Source: Bog-473 sp964457065 (GTDB taxonomy: Bacteria; Actinomycetota; Acidimicrobiia; Acidimicrobiales; RAAP-2). From it: 64,000 nt of DNA. The notes under the pieces were generated by a model that did no database searches, was not told the origin of the DNA, and worked only from the letters and a program-made list of their open reading frames with translations. Made by a program: the position numbers and the translations under genes. The first letter of the stretch is position 1; every line of letters starts with the position of its first letter. Below, piece by piece: positions 36,742 to 43,884 of the stretch. Location of the stretch: positions 62,001 through 126,000 of the forward strand of contig CAYWDQ010000001.1 of assembly GCA_964457065.1 (NCBI GenBank), given 5' to 3'.

Positions 36742-38643
36742 ATGAGCCAGCCGATCGAGGACTACGCCGTCATCGGGGACCTGCACACAGCGGCCCTCGT
36801 CGGGTTGGACGGCTCGGTCGACTGGCTGTGCCTCCCGCACTTCGACTCGGCGGCGTGCTTCGCCCGGCTGCTGGGCGACGACCCGCACGGCTTCTGGAAG
36901 ATCGCCCCCGTCGGAGCACCGGAGTCGATCCTGGCCACCCGCCGGTGGTACCGAGCCGACTCGCTCGTGCTCGAGACCGAGTTCGACACCCCCACCGGCA
37001 CGGTGCGTGTCACGGACTGCATGCCGGTGCGGGACAACCACCCGCACCTCGTGCGCTCCGTCGAGGGCGTCAGCGGCACGGTCGACATGCACATGGATCT
37101 CGTCGTCCGTTTCGATTACGGCGAGGTCGTTCCCTGGGTCACCTCGCACGAAGGCCTGGTGCGCTTCACCGCGGGTCCCGACTCGCTCGCGCTGTGGCAC
37201 CGGGTCGACACGTTCGGCAAGGACCTGCACACGCTGGCGGACTTCACGGTGAGCGAGAAGCAGCGCTACCCCTTCACCCTGGTGTGGCACGCCTCGCCCG
37301 AGGAGCCGCCGCCGCCGCTCGACAGCTACTACGCCGTCCACTTGACCGAGGCCTACTGGACCGAGTGGGCGGAGCAGTGCTGCTACCGGGGCCCGTACCA
37401 AGAGGCGGTGGTGCGCTCGCTGATCACGCTCAAGGCGCTGACCTACGAACCGACGGGCGGCATCGTGGCGGCGGCCACCACCTCGCTGCCCGAGGCGCTG
37501 GGCGGCAACCGGAACTGGGATTACCGCTATTGCTGGTTGCGCGATGCCACGCTCACCCTGGAGTCGCTGATGCGCGGCGGCTACTACACCGAGGCCATGG
37601 CATGGCGCGACTGGCTCCTGCGGGCCGTCGCGGGCGACGTGTCGAGGCTGCAGATCATGTACGGGCCCGGAGGGGAGCGGCGGCTCGACGAGTGGGAGGC
37701 GTCCTGGCTCCCCGGCTACGAGCACTCGGCCCCGGTGCGGATCGGGAATGCCGCCTCGGAGCAGTACCAGCTCGATGTGTACGGCGAGGTCATGTCGGCC
37801 CTGTACGAATCGGCCAAGAGTGACGGCGTGCACAGCCGTGCGGCCTGGGCCCTGCAGGTCCAGCTGATCAAGTTCCTCGAGAAGGGGTGGGTCGAGCCGG
37901 ACGACGGGATCTGGGAGGTGCGCGGCCCGCGCCGCCACTTCACGCACTCCAAGGTCATGGCGTGGGTCGCCGTGGATCGCGCCGTGCGCACTCTCGAGGA
38001 GTGGCCGGACCTCGAGGGGCCGACCGAGCAATGGCGCACGTTGCGCAACGACATCTTCACCGAGGTCTGCGAGAAGGGCTACAACTCCGATGTCGGTGCC
38101 TTCACGCAGTACTACGGCTCGGACCAGCTCGACGCCAGCGTCCTCATGATCCCGCTCGTGGGGTTCCTCCCGCCGAGCGATCCGCGGGTGGTGAGCACCG
38201 TCGACGCCGTGCAGCGCGATCTCATGGACCACGGGTTCGTGTTGCGATACCGCACCGCCGACGACGGTGCGGTCGACGGGTTGACGGGGCGGGAGGGAGC
38301 GTTCTTGGCCTGCTCGTTCTGGCTGGTGGACTGCTTGCACATGATCGGACGGGAGGGGGACGCCCAGGAGCTCTTCGAACGGCTCCTGGCCCTGCGCAAC
38401 GACCTCGGTCTGCTCTCCGAGGAGTACGACCCGCTGGCGGGACGACTGGTGGGCAACTTCCCCCAGGCCTTCTCCCACGTCTCGTTGATCAACTCCGCCT
38501 TCCGGCTGAGTGGGTCCGATCCACTCGCCACCCCGACGTATTCGGACACCGTGGTGTCGGACACCACGTTCCTGCACCGATCGCAGCGGAAGAAGAAGCT
38601 CGGGCGGGTGGCCGTGCAACGCCGGAAGGGCGCGTCGCGGTGA
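36742..38643 (+). CDS. glycoside hydrolase family 15 (glucoamylase/trehalase-like)
   Basis: Cytosolic protein of 633 residues without signal peptide. It begins PIEDYAVIGDLHTAALVGLDGSVDWLCLPHFDS, the standard start of bacterial GH15 proteins, and has GGNRNWDYRYCWLRDATLTLE and GVHSRAAWALQVQLIKFLEKGWVEPDDGIWEVRGPRRHFTHSK, where a catalytic glutamate is expected in WVEPDDGIWE. Members cleave alpha-glucosidic bonds; several actinobacterial ones are trehalases. It lies 18 bp after MarP and 45 bp before a short open frame that may be a relic of a glucose dehydrogenase. Confidence 0.88.
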   Translation: MSQPIEDYAVIGDLHTAALVGLDGSVDWLCLPHFDSAACFARLLGDDPHGFWKIAPVGAPESILATRRWYRADSLVLETEFDTPTGTVRVTDCMPVRDNHPHLVRSVEGVSGTVDMHMDLVVRFDYGEVVPWVTSHEGLVRFTAGPDSLALWHRVDTFGKDLHTLADFTVSEKQRYPFTLVWHASPEEPPPPLDSYYAVHLTEAYWTEWAEQCCYRGPYQEAVVRSLITLKALTYEPTGGIVAAATTSLPEALGGNRNWDYRYCWLRDATLTLESLMRGGYYTEAMAWRDWLLRAVAGDVSRLQIMYGPGGERRLDEWEASWLPGYEHSAPVRIGNAASEQYQLDVYGEVMSALYESAKSDGVHSRAAWALQVQLIKFLEKGWVEPDDGIWEVRGPRRHFTHSKVMAWVAVDRAVRTLEEWPDLEGPTEQWRTLRNDIFTEVCEKGYNSDVGAFTQYYGSDQLDASVLMIPLVGFLPPSDPRVVSTVDAVQRDLMDHGFVLRYRTADDGAVDGLTGREGAFLACSFWLVDCLHMIGREGDAQELFERLLALRNDLGLLSEEYDPLAGRLVGNFPQAFSHVSLINSAFRLSGSDPLATPTYSDTVVSDTTFLHRSQRKKKLGRVAVQRRKGASR

Positions 38644-38688
38644 CGAGACGGCGGCCTTCGAGCGGGGAAGAAGGAGGGTGAGGGACGC

Positions 38689-38733
38689 ATGAAGGCTCTG
38701 ACCGTCGTCCCGTTGCAGGTCAACGCTCCGTGA
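38689..38733 (+). pseudogene. 14-codon open frame: possible relic of a glucose dehydrogenase start or a leader peptide
   Basis: AAGGAGG (38671-38677) precedes an ATG at 38689 that opens a frame coding MKALTVVPLQVNAP before TGA. That stop overlaps the GTG start of the MBL gene (GTGA at 38730-38733). MKALTVxP is how many glucose 1-dehydrogenases of the medium-chain alcohol dehydrogenase family begin (recalled, not searched), and the gene follows GH15, which releases glucose. I infer either a deletion that left only the first codons, or a short translated leader that couples translation into the MBL gene. Confidence 0.45.
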
Positions 38734-39746
38734 GCGGACGGCACTCGCACGATGGGCACTCGCACCGACATGCCGATGCGGGCCTGCACGTGCACGACCC
38801 GGAAAGCGGCGACGCCATTCCGGCTGTCCCGCCACCACGACCGATCGCCGCCGGCGTCCTCGAGATCGACACCATGCTCGGAGGTTGGGAGAAGGTGACC
38901 GCCGGCTACCTGATCGAAGGGCCGGCACCGGTGCTCATCGAGACCGGAAGTCAGACCTCGGTGCCTGTGCTGCTCGCCGGACTGGACCAGATCGGGGTCG
39001 GCCCCAAGGAATTGGCCGGGGTGGCGGTCACCCACATCCATCTCGACCATGCGGGGGGCGTTGGTGACGTGGCCCGCGCCTTTCCCTCGGCCACGGTCTA
39101 CGTGCACGAGAAGGGAGCGCGGCATCTGGCCGACCCGACCCGCCTCATCGACTCCGCGGCCCGCGTCTACGGCCCGTTGCTCGATTCCCTCTACGGCCGC
39201 CTCGATCCGACGCCGCCCGAGCGTCTCCATGTGCTCGCCGACGGCGAGGAGATCGAGGTCGGCCCGGGTCGGACCCTGGTGGCCGTGGACTCACCCGGCC
39301 ACGCCAAGCACCACGTCGGGCTGCATGACTCTCTGAGCGGGGTGCTGTTCGCGGGTGACGCCGTCGGCGTGAAGCTGCCCGACGGCGGGGTGCTGCGCCC
39401 CTCGACCCCGCCGCCGGACTTCGACCTGGACCAGGCGATCACCTCACTGGGCAAGTTCGCGGCGCGCCATCCGTCCGGCATCGCACTGGCCCATTACGGA
39501 CTGCTCGAGCAGCCCGAGGAGCTCCTGGCCGAAGCGGAGGAGACGTTGCGCCTCTGGGCCGAGACGGCGGAGCAGGCCTACCGCGAGGGCGCCGACATAG
39601 CGGATGCCCTGGCGACCCGCTTCGACCCGCTGCTGGGCGACATCGACGCCGCCCACAAGGAGAAGCTCGACATCATGAATGGCGTCCATTCGAACGCGGC
39701 CGGCTTCCAGCGCTGGCTCGAAGGACGCGACGCCGCCAAGAGCTGA
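38730..39746 (+). CDS. MBL-fold metallo-hydrolase with N-terminal His-rich segment
   Basis: Protein of 338 residues from a GTG start. The first 22 residues carry eight histidines (HSHDGHSHRHADAGLHVH), a possible metal-binding tail. The metallo-beta-lactamase signature is THIHLDHAGG, with later ligands in SPGHAKHHVGLH, GVLFAGDAVGV and IALAHYGL. The C-terminal helical part resembles glyoxalase-II-like hydrolases. The GTG has no ribosome-binding site of its own and overlaps the stop of a 14-codon frame with a strong one, suggesting coupled translation. Substrate unknown. Confidence 0.85.
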   Translation: MSGRHSHDGHSHRHADAGLHVHDPESGDAIPAVPPPRPIAAGVLEIDTMLGGWEKVTAGYLIEGPAPVLIETGSQTSVPVLLAGLDQIGVGPKELAGVAVTHIHLDHAGGVGDVARAFPSATVYVHEKGARHLADPTRLIDSAARVYGPLLDSLYGRLDPTPPERLHVLADGEEIEVGPGRTLVAVDSPGHAKHHVGLHDSLSGVLFAGDAVGVKLPDGGVLRPSTPPPDFDLDQAITSLGKFAARHPSGIALAHYGLLEQPEELLAEAEETLRLWAETAEQAYREGADIADALATRFDPLLGDIDAAHKEKLDIMNGVHSNAAGFQRWLEGRDAAKS

Positions 39747-39779
39747 GGGAGTCCGCAGGTCAGGCTGGCCGGGCAGCGC

Positions 39780-40052
39780 TCAGACGACGAGTTTGGCGCG
39801 CAACTCTTCCTGGCGGATCTCGAAGTCGTCCAGGGTGATCCGCCCCTCGGCCAGATCCTCGTGGAGCGCGGCGAACTGCTCGAGCAGCTGCGTCTGGTCC
39901 ACCTCGTCGGCCGAGGCGGTCGAGGAGGGCTGGCCGCCCGCGGCGGCCTTATCCTCTCGGCGCGAGAGGCGATCGTCCATCTTCGCCTTGGCCCTGTCCT
40001 TCTTGGCCTGGTCGCGTTGCAATTTTCCGAATGTCGAACGTGCGCGTGCCAC
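39780..40052 (-). CDS. small charged coiled-coil-like hypothetical protein
   Basis: Protein of 90 residues. The GTG at 40052 is preferred because AAGGAG lies five bases upstream; an earlier GTG (40058) sits on that site. The N-terminus is very basic (ARARSTFGKLQRDQAKKDRAKAKMDDRLSRRE) and the C-terminal half is acidic and helical (LLEQFAALHEDLAEGRITLDDFEIRQEELRAKL), somewhat like a SHOCT-type helical pair. No family recognised. It ends 34 bp from the convergent MBL gene. Confidence 0.6.
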   Translation of the reverse strand: MARARSTFGKLQRDQAKKDRAKAKMDDRLSRREDKAAAGGQPSSTASADEVDQTQLLEQFAALHEDLAEGRITLDDFEIRQEELRAKLVV

Positions 40053-40163
40053 AGTCACTCCTTTCCGGTCGCCGGGGAACGACCAGGTGCTGCCGGCAAG
40101 GCGCCTGCCCTGCCGCTGTTCAGTCGCATCTCGCCCATGCGACGGGCCTTCACCGGCCCCGAG

Positions 40164-40249
40164 CGGAGGAGGTGGGATTTGAACCCACGGTACCCATGAG
40201 GCACAACGGTTTTCGAGACCGTCCGATTCGGCCGCTCTCGCACTCCTCC
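40164..40249 (-). tRNA. tRNA-Ser(CGA)
   Basis: An 86-nt class II tRNA on the minus strand. The acceptor stem pairs GGAGGAG with CTCCTCC, the T-arm reads GTGGGTTCAAATCCCAC, and the anticodon loop is CTCGAAA between ACGGT and ACCGT, giving anticodon CGA. A long variable arm is present, as for serine tRNAs. The 3' CCA is not encoded. It reads UCG codons. Confidence 0.95.
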
Positions 40250-40417
40250 GGGGGGCATGTTAGTCGCTCTGACCTGGTCCGAAGGCTCGGGTCGGAGGCC
40301 CGGGCCTCCTTCGTGGCGCGAAAAGGGAGGTCAGAATGGTGCGATCCGTCGCCGTCGACCGCATCGGCACGCGGGCCCGGCGCGCGGTCGCCTTGTGGCC
40401 ACACCGCCATTGCAATC

Positions 40418-40445
40418 GTGGTGGTGGTGGTGGTGGTGGTGGTGG
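40418..40445. repeat. GTG trinucleotide microsatellite
   Basis: About nine uninterrupted GTG units. It lies in the 218-bp non-coding stretch between tRNA-Ser(CGA) and tadA, 22 bp after the tadA stop codon. No other feature is visible in that stretch. Confidence 0.8.
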
Positions 40446-40467
40446 CGCCACCGCGCCGGGATCGCAG

Positions 40468-40944
40468 TCAGTCGCCGTGGTGGGTGGTCGAGACCGACGA
40501 TGCAGGTGAGCCGTCGTCCCGCTTCGCCGCGAAGAACGACGTCAGGAGCGTTCCGCATTCGTCCGCCCGCACACCTGGGACGACCTCGAGCTCGTGGTTC
40601 AGCCGGGGGTCGGCACAGACGTTGTAGAGCGATCCGCACGCCCCGGCGCGCGGATCGCTGGCGCCGAAGACGAGCCGGCTCACCCTGGCGGCGACCAGAG
40701 CGCCGGCACACATCGGGCAGGGTTCGAGCGTGACGACGACGGTGACGTCGGAGAGGCGCCAACTTCCGAGCGCGGCCGCGGTGTCGCGTATCGCCAGCAT
40801 CTCCGCATGTGCCGACGGGTCGGCGGTGCGCTCCCGTTCGTTGTGGCGGGCCGCCACCACCTGCCCGCCGACGATCGTGACGGCACCCACCGGGACCTCG
40901 CCCTCGTGTGCGGCAGTGCGGGCCTGCGCGAGGGCGAGCGCCAT
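40468..40944 (-). CDS. tadA: tRNA adenosine(34) deaminase TadA
   Basis: Cytidine-deaminase-fold enzyme of 158 residues. The zinc site is intact: His46 and Glu48 in SAHAEML, Cys76 and Cys79 in LEPCPMCAGAL. It converts A34 to inosine in tRNA-Arg(ACG). The first ATG gives MALALAQARTAAHEGEVPVGAV; many homologues have a few more residues, and an in-frame CTG at 40962 would add LSDDDA, so the start may be slightly upstream. It sits between two serine tRNA genes, a location near tRNA and dnaX genes that is common in actinobacteria. Confidence 0.9.
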   Translation of the reverse strand: MALALAQARTAAHEGEVPVGAVTIVGGQVVAARHNERERTADPSAHAEMLAIRDTAAALGSWRLSDVTVVVTLEPCPMCAGALVAARVSRLVFGASDPRAGACGSLYNVCADPRLNHELEVVPGVRADECGTLLTSFFAAKRDDGSPASSVSTTHHGD

Positions 40945-41048
40945 GGCGTCGTCGTCGCTCAGCGGTGAGGGTGGGTCGGCGGTGGCGATGACCCAGTATG
41001 CGAGGTGGCGGCGCGGAGTGGGAAGTCCGCCGGACGGCGGCAGGCCGG

Positions 41049-43094
41049 TCAGCCCTGGGCGGGAGTGCGGAGGTCCTGCTCGAGCGTGGTCAGGGAGGTC
41101 TGCAGCTGCGTCGAGTCCGTGGCGAACTCCTGGAGGAACGCACCCAGGCGGATAGGCGGCAGCCCATCGATGGTCTCGAGGAAAGTGAGGTCGCGACCCA
41201 CCTGGGCCTCAGCGGTCCCGGCGGCTGGCCGAGCCGCCTCCGGCACGGCCGCACCGGACATGTACGCCTCGTAGAGCCTCAGTGAGGCGATGTAGGGGTT
41301 GATGACTGTGGAGACGTTGCTCGGAGTGGGGAAGCCGGACAGCGAGTCCAAACCCGCTCGTGCCCCGGTGGTGGCCGAGTCGACAGCGTCCGTGGCCGAC
41401 TGCACCTGGGAGATGGCCGCGGCGGATGGCGTTCCCGTCGATGCCGTGGTCGGAGGCGATGCGGTCGGGGACGACGGGTTCCGGTGCACGGAGCCCAGGA
41501 CCACGGCGCCGACGATCACGACCACCAGAATGCAGGCCGCGATGGCGGTCGCCGTCCGCATCCGGCTCCAGCGCTTTCCACCCACTTCGTTCCGTGTGCT
41601 CGCGTTGGCAGGCACGCGTGCAGGCGATGCCGCCGTTCTCGCTTCTGGCTCTTCCTCAATTTGTGCTTGCGCATCTGCCTCGACCTGCGCGTGGGCGACA
41701 GCGACCGCCTGCGCCTGGGCCGCCGCCTGTGCTTCGGCTTGGGCGTGCGCCTCGGCCTCAGCCAGGGCCTGAGCCCCGGCTTCCGCTCGCGCCCGGGCCT
41801 GCTCCTGGGCGTCGACCCGAGCCTGTTCCTCGGCGTCGGCTTCGGCGAGCGCCTCAGCTTCCGCTCGCGCCCGGGCCTCGGCCTCCGCCAGGGCCAGCGC
41901 AGCCGCTTCCTCACGTGCTCGAGATTCAGCTTCGATCCGAGCCCGCTCCTCGGCTTCTGCTCGCGCCCGAGCGGCCTCGGCCTCCGCCTCGGCCTCCGCC
42001 TCCGCCTCCGCCTGTGCTCGTGCCCGGGCCACGGCCTCCGCCAGGGCCAGTTCTGCCGCTTCCTCTCGCGCCCGCTCNNNNNNNNNNNNNNNNNNNNNNN
42101 NNNNNNNNNNNNNNNNNNNNNNNNNNNNNNNNNNNNNNNNNNNNNNNNNNNNNNNNNNNNNNNNNNNNNNNNNNNNNCCCGGGCCACGGCCTCCGCCAGG
42201 GCCAGTTCTGCCGCTTCCTCTCGCGCCCGCTCTTCGGCTTCGGCTTCGATCCGAGCCCGCTCCTCGGCTTCTGCTCGCGCCCGAGCGGCCTCGGCCTCCG
42301 CCTCGGCCTCCGCCTCCGCCTCCGCCTGTGCTCGTGCCCGGGCCACGGCCTCCGCCAGGGCCAGTTCTGCCGCTTCCTCTCGCGCCCGCTCCTCGGCTTC
42401 GGCTCGTGCCCGAGCGGCCTCGGCCTTCGCCTCTGCCTCGGCCTGCGCCCGGGCCTCCGCCTCGGCCTGCGCCCTGGCCTCCGCCTCGGCNNNNNNNNNN
42501 NNNNNNNNNNNNNNNNNNNNNNNNNNNNNNNNNNNNNNNNNNNNNNNNNNNNNNNNNNNNNNNNNNNNNNNNNNNNNNNNNNNNNNNNNNCTGCGCCCGG
42601 GCCTCCGCCTCGGCCTGCGCCCGGGCCTCCGCCTCGGCCTGCGCCCGGGCCTCCGCCTCGGCCTGCGCCTCTGCCTCGGCGATTGCCCGCGCTTCTGCCT
42701 CCTCCTCCGGGGACAACCTGCGAACGGTCTCTTCCATCCGCTCGAACGCGGCTCCGACCCGGGCATCGGCCGCCAGCTCGGAGTCCTGTGCCTTCAGCTC
42801 GGCATCCGTCTCGGCCTTGACATCCGCGTCGGGCAGGAACTTGTCCCAGCGGTATTCGAAGTCGTCGATCTCCAGCTCGGCGTCGTCGAGTTCGAGCTCG
42901 GCGTCCACCTCGAGCTCCACGTCCTCGTCCGGCACGAACTGGTCCCAGCGGAAGTCGAGCTCGTCCAGCTCTGCATCGTCCGCATCCGACGCGGACTCCC
43001 CGCCGCGTGACCGCGGATCTCCCTGGTGCTCGAACTTGTCCCAGGCCAGCTCGGAGTCGTCGAGCTCGGGATTGCCGGAGAGTCCGGTGCTCAT
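41049..43094 (-). CDS. Ala/Glu/Arg-repeat membrane protein with three acidic WDxF repeats (contains two assembly gaps)
   Basis: The frame starts at the ATG at 43094 and ends at 41049, interrupted by two 100-N gaps, so true length and frame across the gaps are unknown. Residues 1-95 hold three acidic repeats about 32 residues apart, each with an aromatic WDxF core (WDKF 18-21, WDQF 50-53, WDKF 83-86), two of them followed by (V/L)PDxDV. A long region of AEAEARAQ/AEAEERA-type repeats follows, expected to form a long charged helix. A single membrane helix (TAIAACILVVVIVGAVVLG) and a C-terminal extracytoplasmic domain of about 150 residues end the protein. No family recognised. Topology suggests a cytoplasmic rod anchored in the membrane. 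Confidence 0.75.
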   Translation of the reverse strand: MSTGLSGNPELDDSELAWDKFEHQGDPRSRGGESASDADDAELDELDFRWDQFVPDEDVELEVDAELELDDAELEIDDFEYRWDKFLPDADVKAETDAELKAQDSELAADARVGAAFERMEETVRRLSPEEEAEARAIAEAEAQAEAEARAQAEAEARAQAEAEARAQXXXXXXXXXXXXXXXXXXXXXXXXXXXXXXXXXXRGGGQGAGRGGGPGAGRGRGEGRGRSGTSRSRGAGARGSGRTGPGGGRGPGTSTGGGGGGGRGGGRGRSGASRSRGAGSDRSRSRRAGARGSGRTGPGGGRGPXXXXXXXXXXXXXXXXXXXXXXXXXXXXXXXXXXERAREEAAELALAEAVARARAQAEAEAEAEAEAEAARARAEAEERARIEAESRAREEAAALALAEAEARARAEAEALAEADAEEQARVDAQEQARARAEAGAQALAEAEAHAQAEAQAAAQAQAVAVAHAQVEADAQAQIEEEPEARTAASPARVPANASTRNEVGGKRWSRMRTATAIAACILVVVIVGAVVLGSVHRNPSSPTASPPTTASTGTPSAAAISQVQSATDAVDSATTGARAGLDSLSGFPTPSNVSTVINPYIASLRLYEAYMSGAAVPEAARPAAGTAEAQVGRDLTFLETIDGLPPIRLGAFLQEFATDSTQLQTSLTTLEQDLRTPAQG
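41929..42077 (-). repeat. 149-bp exact duplication, copy 1
   Basis: Identical by eye to 42243-42391. It ends at the left edge of the first N-run and codes for part of the Ala/Glu/Arg repeat region. Confidence 0.85.
42078..42177. other. assembly gap (100 N)
   Basis: Exactly 100 N, a placeholder length. It interrupts the repeat gene next to an exact 149-bp duplication, so the assembler probably could not resolve tandem copies. The reading frame on the two sides does not match across 100 bases, as expected for an arbitrary gap size. Confidence 0.95.
42243..42391 (-). repeat. 149-bp exact duplication, copy 2
   Basis: Second copy of 41929-42077. A partial third copy (about 42178-42231) lies directly after the first gap, showing that the unit is tandemly repeated. 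Confidence 0.85.
42491..42590. other. assembly gap (100 N)
   Basis: Second placeholder gap in the same gene, inside the region coding for AEAEARAQ units (GCCTCCGCCTCGGCCTGCGCCCGG on the plus strand is repeated on both sides in shorter pieces). True size unknown. Confidence 0.95.
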
Positions 43095-43315
43095 GGGGTC
43101 GCGGGGCCGGAGTCGACGGTTCTGGAGGCCGCCGGAGTGCTCCCGACGGCGAGGTCGGCGCGCTGAATCGAGAGGCTCGTGGGATGCCTGGCGATCGCAC
43201 GCAAGAGGCGGTCGATTCCCCGTGCGACCCGGGAGGCAGCCTGGGGCGCGCCGTCGACATCGAGGGCCGACGCGTCAGAGGTCGGGTCGACCGCCCGGCC
43301 GGAAGTTGGGTCCAC
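43091..43315 (-). CDS. possible small hypothetical protein coupled to the repeat protein
   Basis: A 74-codon frame from a GTG at 43315 whose TGA overlaps the ATG of the repeat protein (ATGA at 43091-43094), the arrangement seen for coupled genes in this window. A helical middle (RVARGIDRLLRAIARHPTSL) is flanked by Ser/Thr/Pro/Ala-rich ends. An in-frame TAG lies three codons upstream, so the frame is not longer. No ribosome-binding site and no family. It is plausible but unproven; otherwise 43095-43363 would be a 269-bp empty stretch. Confidence 0.4.
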   Translation of the reverse strand: MDPTSGRAVDPTSDASALDVDGAPQAASRVARGIDRLLRAIARHPTSLSIQRADLAVGSTPAASRTVDSGPATP

Positions 43316-43363
43316 GTTCAGCTATCGGTCGGGAACCCGGGTGAATTGAGCCTTCTTCGTGAG

Positions 43364-43448
43364 CGGAGGAGGTGGGATTTGAACCCACGGTTGGTTGCCC
43401 AACACACGATTTCCAGTCGTGCCGATTCGGCCGCTCTCGCACTCCTCC
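43364..43448 (-). tRNA. tRNA-Ser(GGA)
   Basis: An 85-nt class II tRNA on the minus strand. The acceptor stem is again GGAGGAG/CTCCTCC and the T-arm GTGGGTTCAAATCCCAC. The anticodon stem-loop is CACGA-CTGGAAA-TCGTG, giving anticodon GGA for UCC/UCU codons. The 3' CCA is not encoded. It shares its last 30 bases with tRNA-Ser(CGA). Confidence 0.95.
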
Positions 43449-43567
43449 GAGACTGCAGCCTGGTCAGGCTAACGGTCGCGACGCCCCCGGATGAGCCGAC
43501 CGGCGTGGGAACGATCGGGTTCGTCGTGGCACTGTCCGGGCATTGTTGTCACTGGGTGGTTACTTTT

Positions 43568-43604
43568 CCTTGATCTGTGGATTACTCGGCCGAATTGATC
43601 AAGG
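43568..43604. promoter_or_regulatory. perfect 8-bp inverted repeat upstream of the SRP RNA gene
   Basis: CCTTGATC (43568-43575) and GATCAAGG (43597-43604) are perfect inverted arms separated by 21 bp. The surrounding stretch is the most A/T-rich between tRNA-Ser(GGA) and the SRP RNA gene. It could be an operator or a promoter element; no T-run suggests a terminator. Confidence 0.35.
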
Positions 43605-43708
43605 GCCGGCGAGGAGACCCACCCTCATCGACGTGGCGGCGGGCGCCCGCCGGCCGTGGAGGAGCCTGTTCCGGACGAACCGCTAGCCTGGAGCCGCGCG
43701 CCGCCCCG

Positions 43709-43814
43709 ATGTTGGGTGCGGTGGCCGGGTCCTGCGCAACGGCCGCTCGTGAATCGAGTCAGGGTCGGAAGGCAGCAGCTCTCAGCGGGTATGGCCGGGT
43801 GCCGTAGCCAACCT
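43709..43814 (+). ncRNA. ffs: signal recognition particle RNA (small bacterial type)
   Basis: The diagnostic domain IV core is present: AGTCAGG-GTC-GGAA-GGC-AGCAGCT, with the GGAA tetraloop at 43767-43770. GGCCGCT pairs with AGC...GGCC further out, and GTTGG...TGCGGTG near 43711 pairs with the complementary strand ending CCAAC near 43812. This gives a rod of about 100 nt, the size of 4.5S RNA. It binds Ffh for membrane-protein targeting. Its place just upstream of dnaX is common in actinobacteria. Ends are approximate. Confidence 0.85.
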
Positions 43815-43884
43815 GGCCGCCGCACCGAGCACCGGGAGCCGGGCAGGGCCGCCGTGTCTGAGCGCATGGGTAGGCTCGGCCGTC

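Noticed and set aside
35962..38928. 988-codon minus-strand open frame
   Set aside because: It lies antisense to MarP and GH15, both with intact catalytic motifs.
40031..40627. Plus-strand 198-codon frame across the tRNA-Ser gene
   Set aside because: It runs through a tRNA gene and the GTG microsatellite and has no family resemblance.
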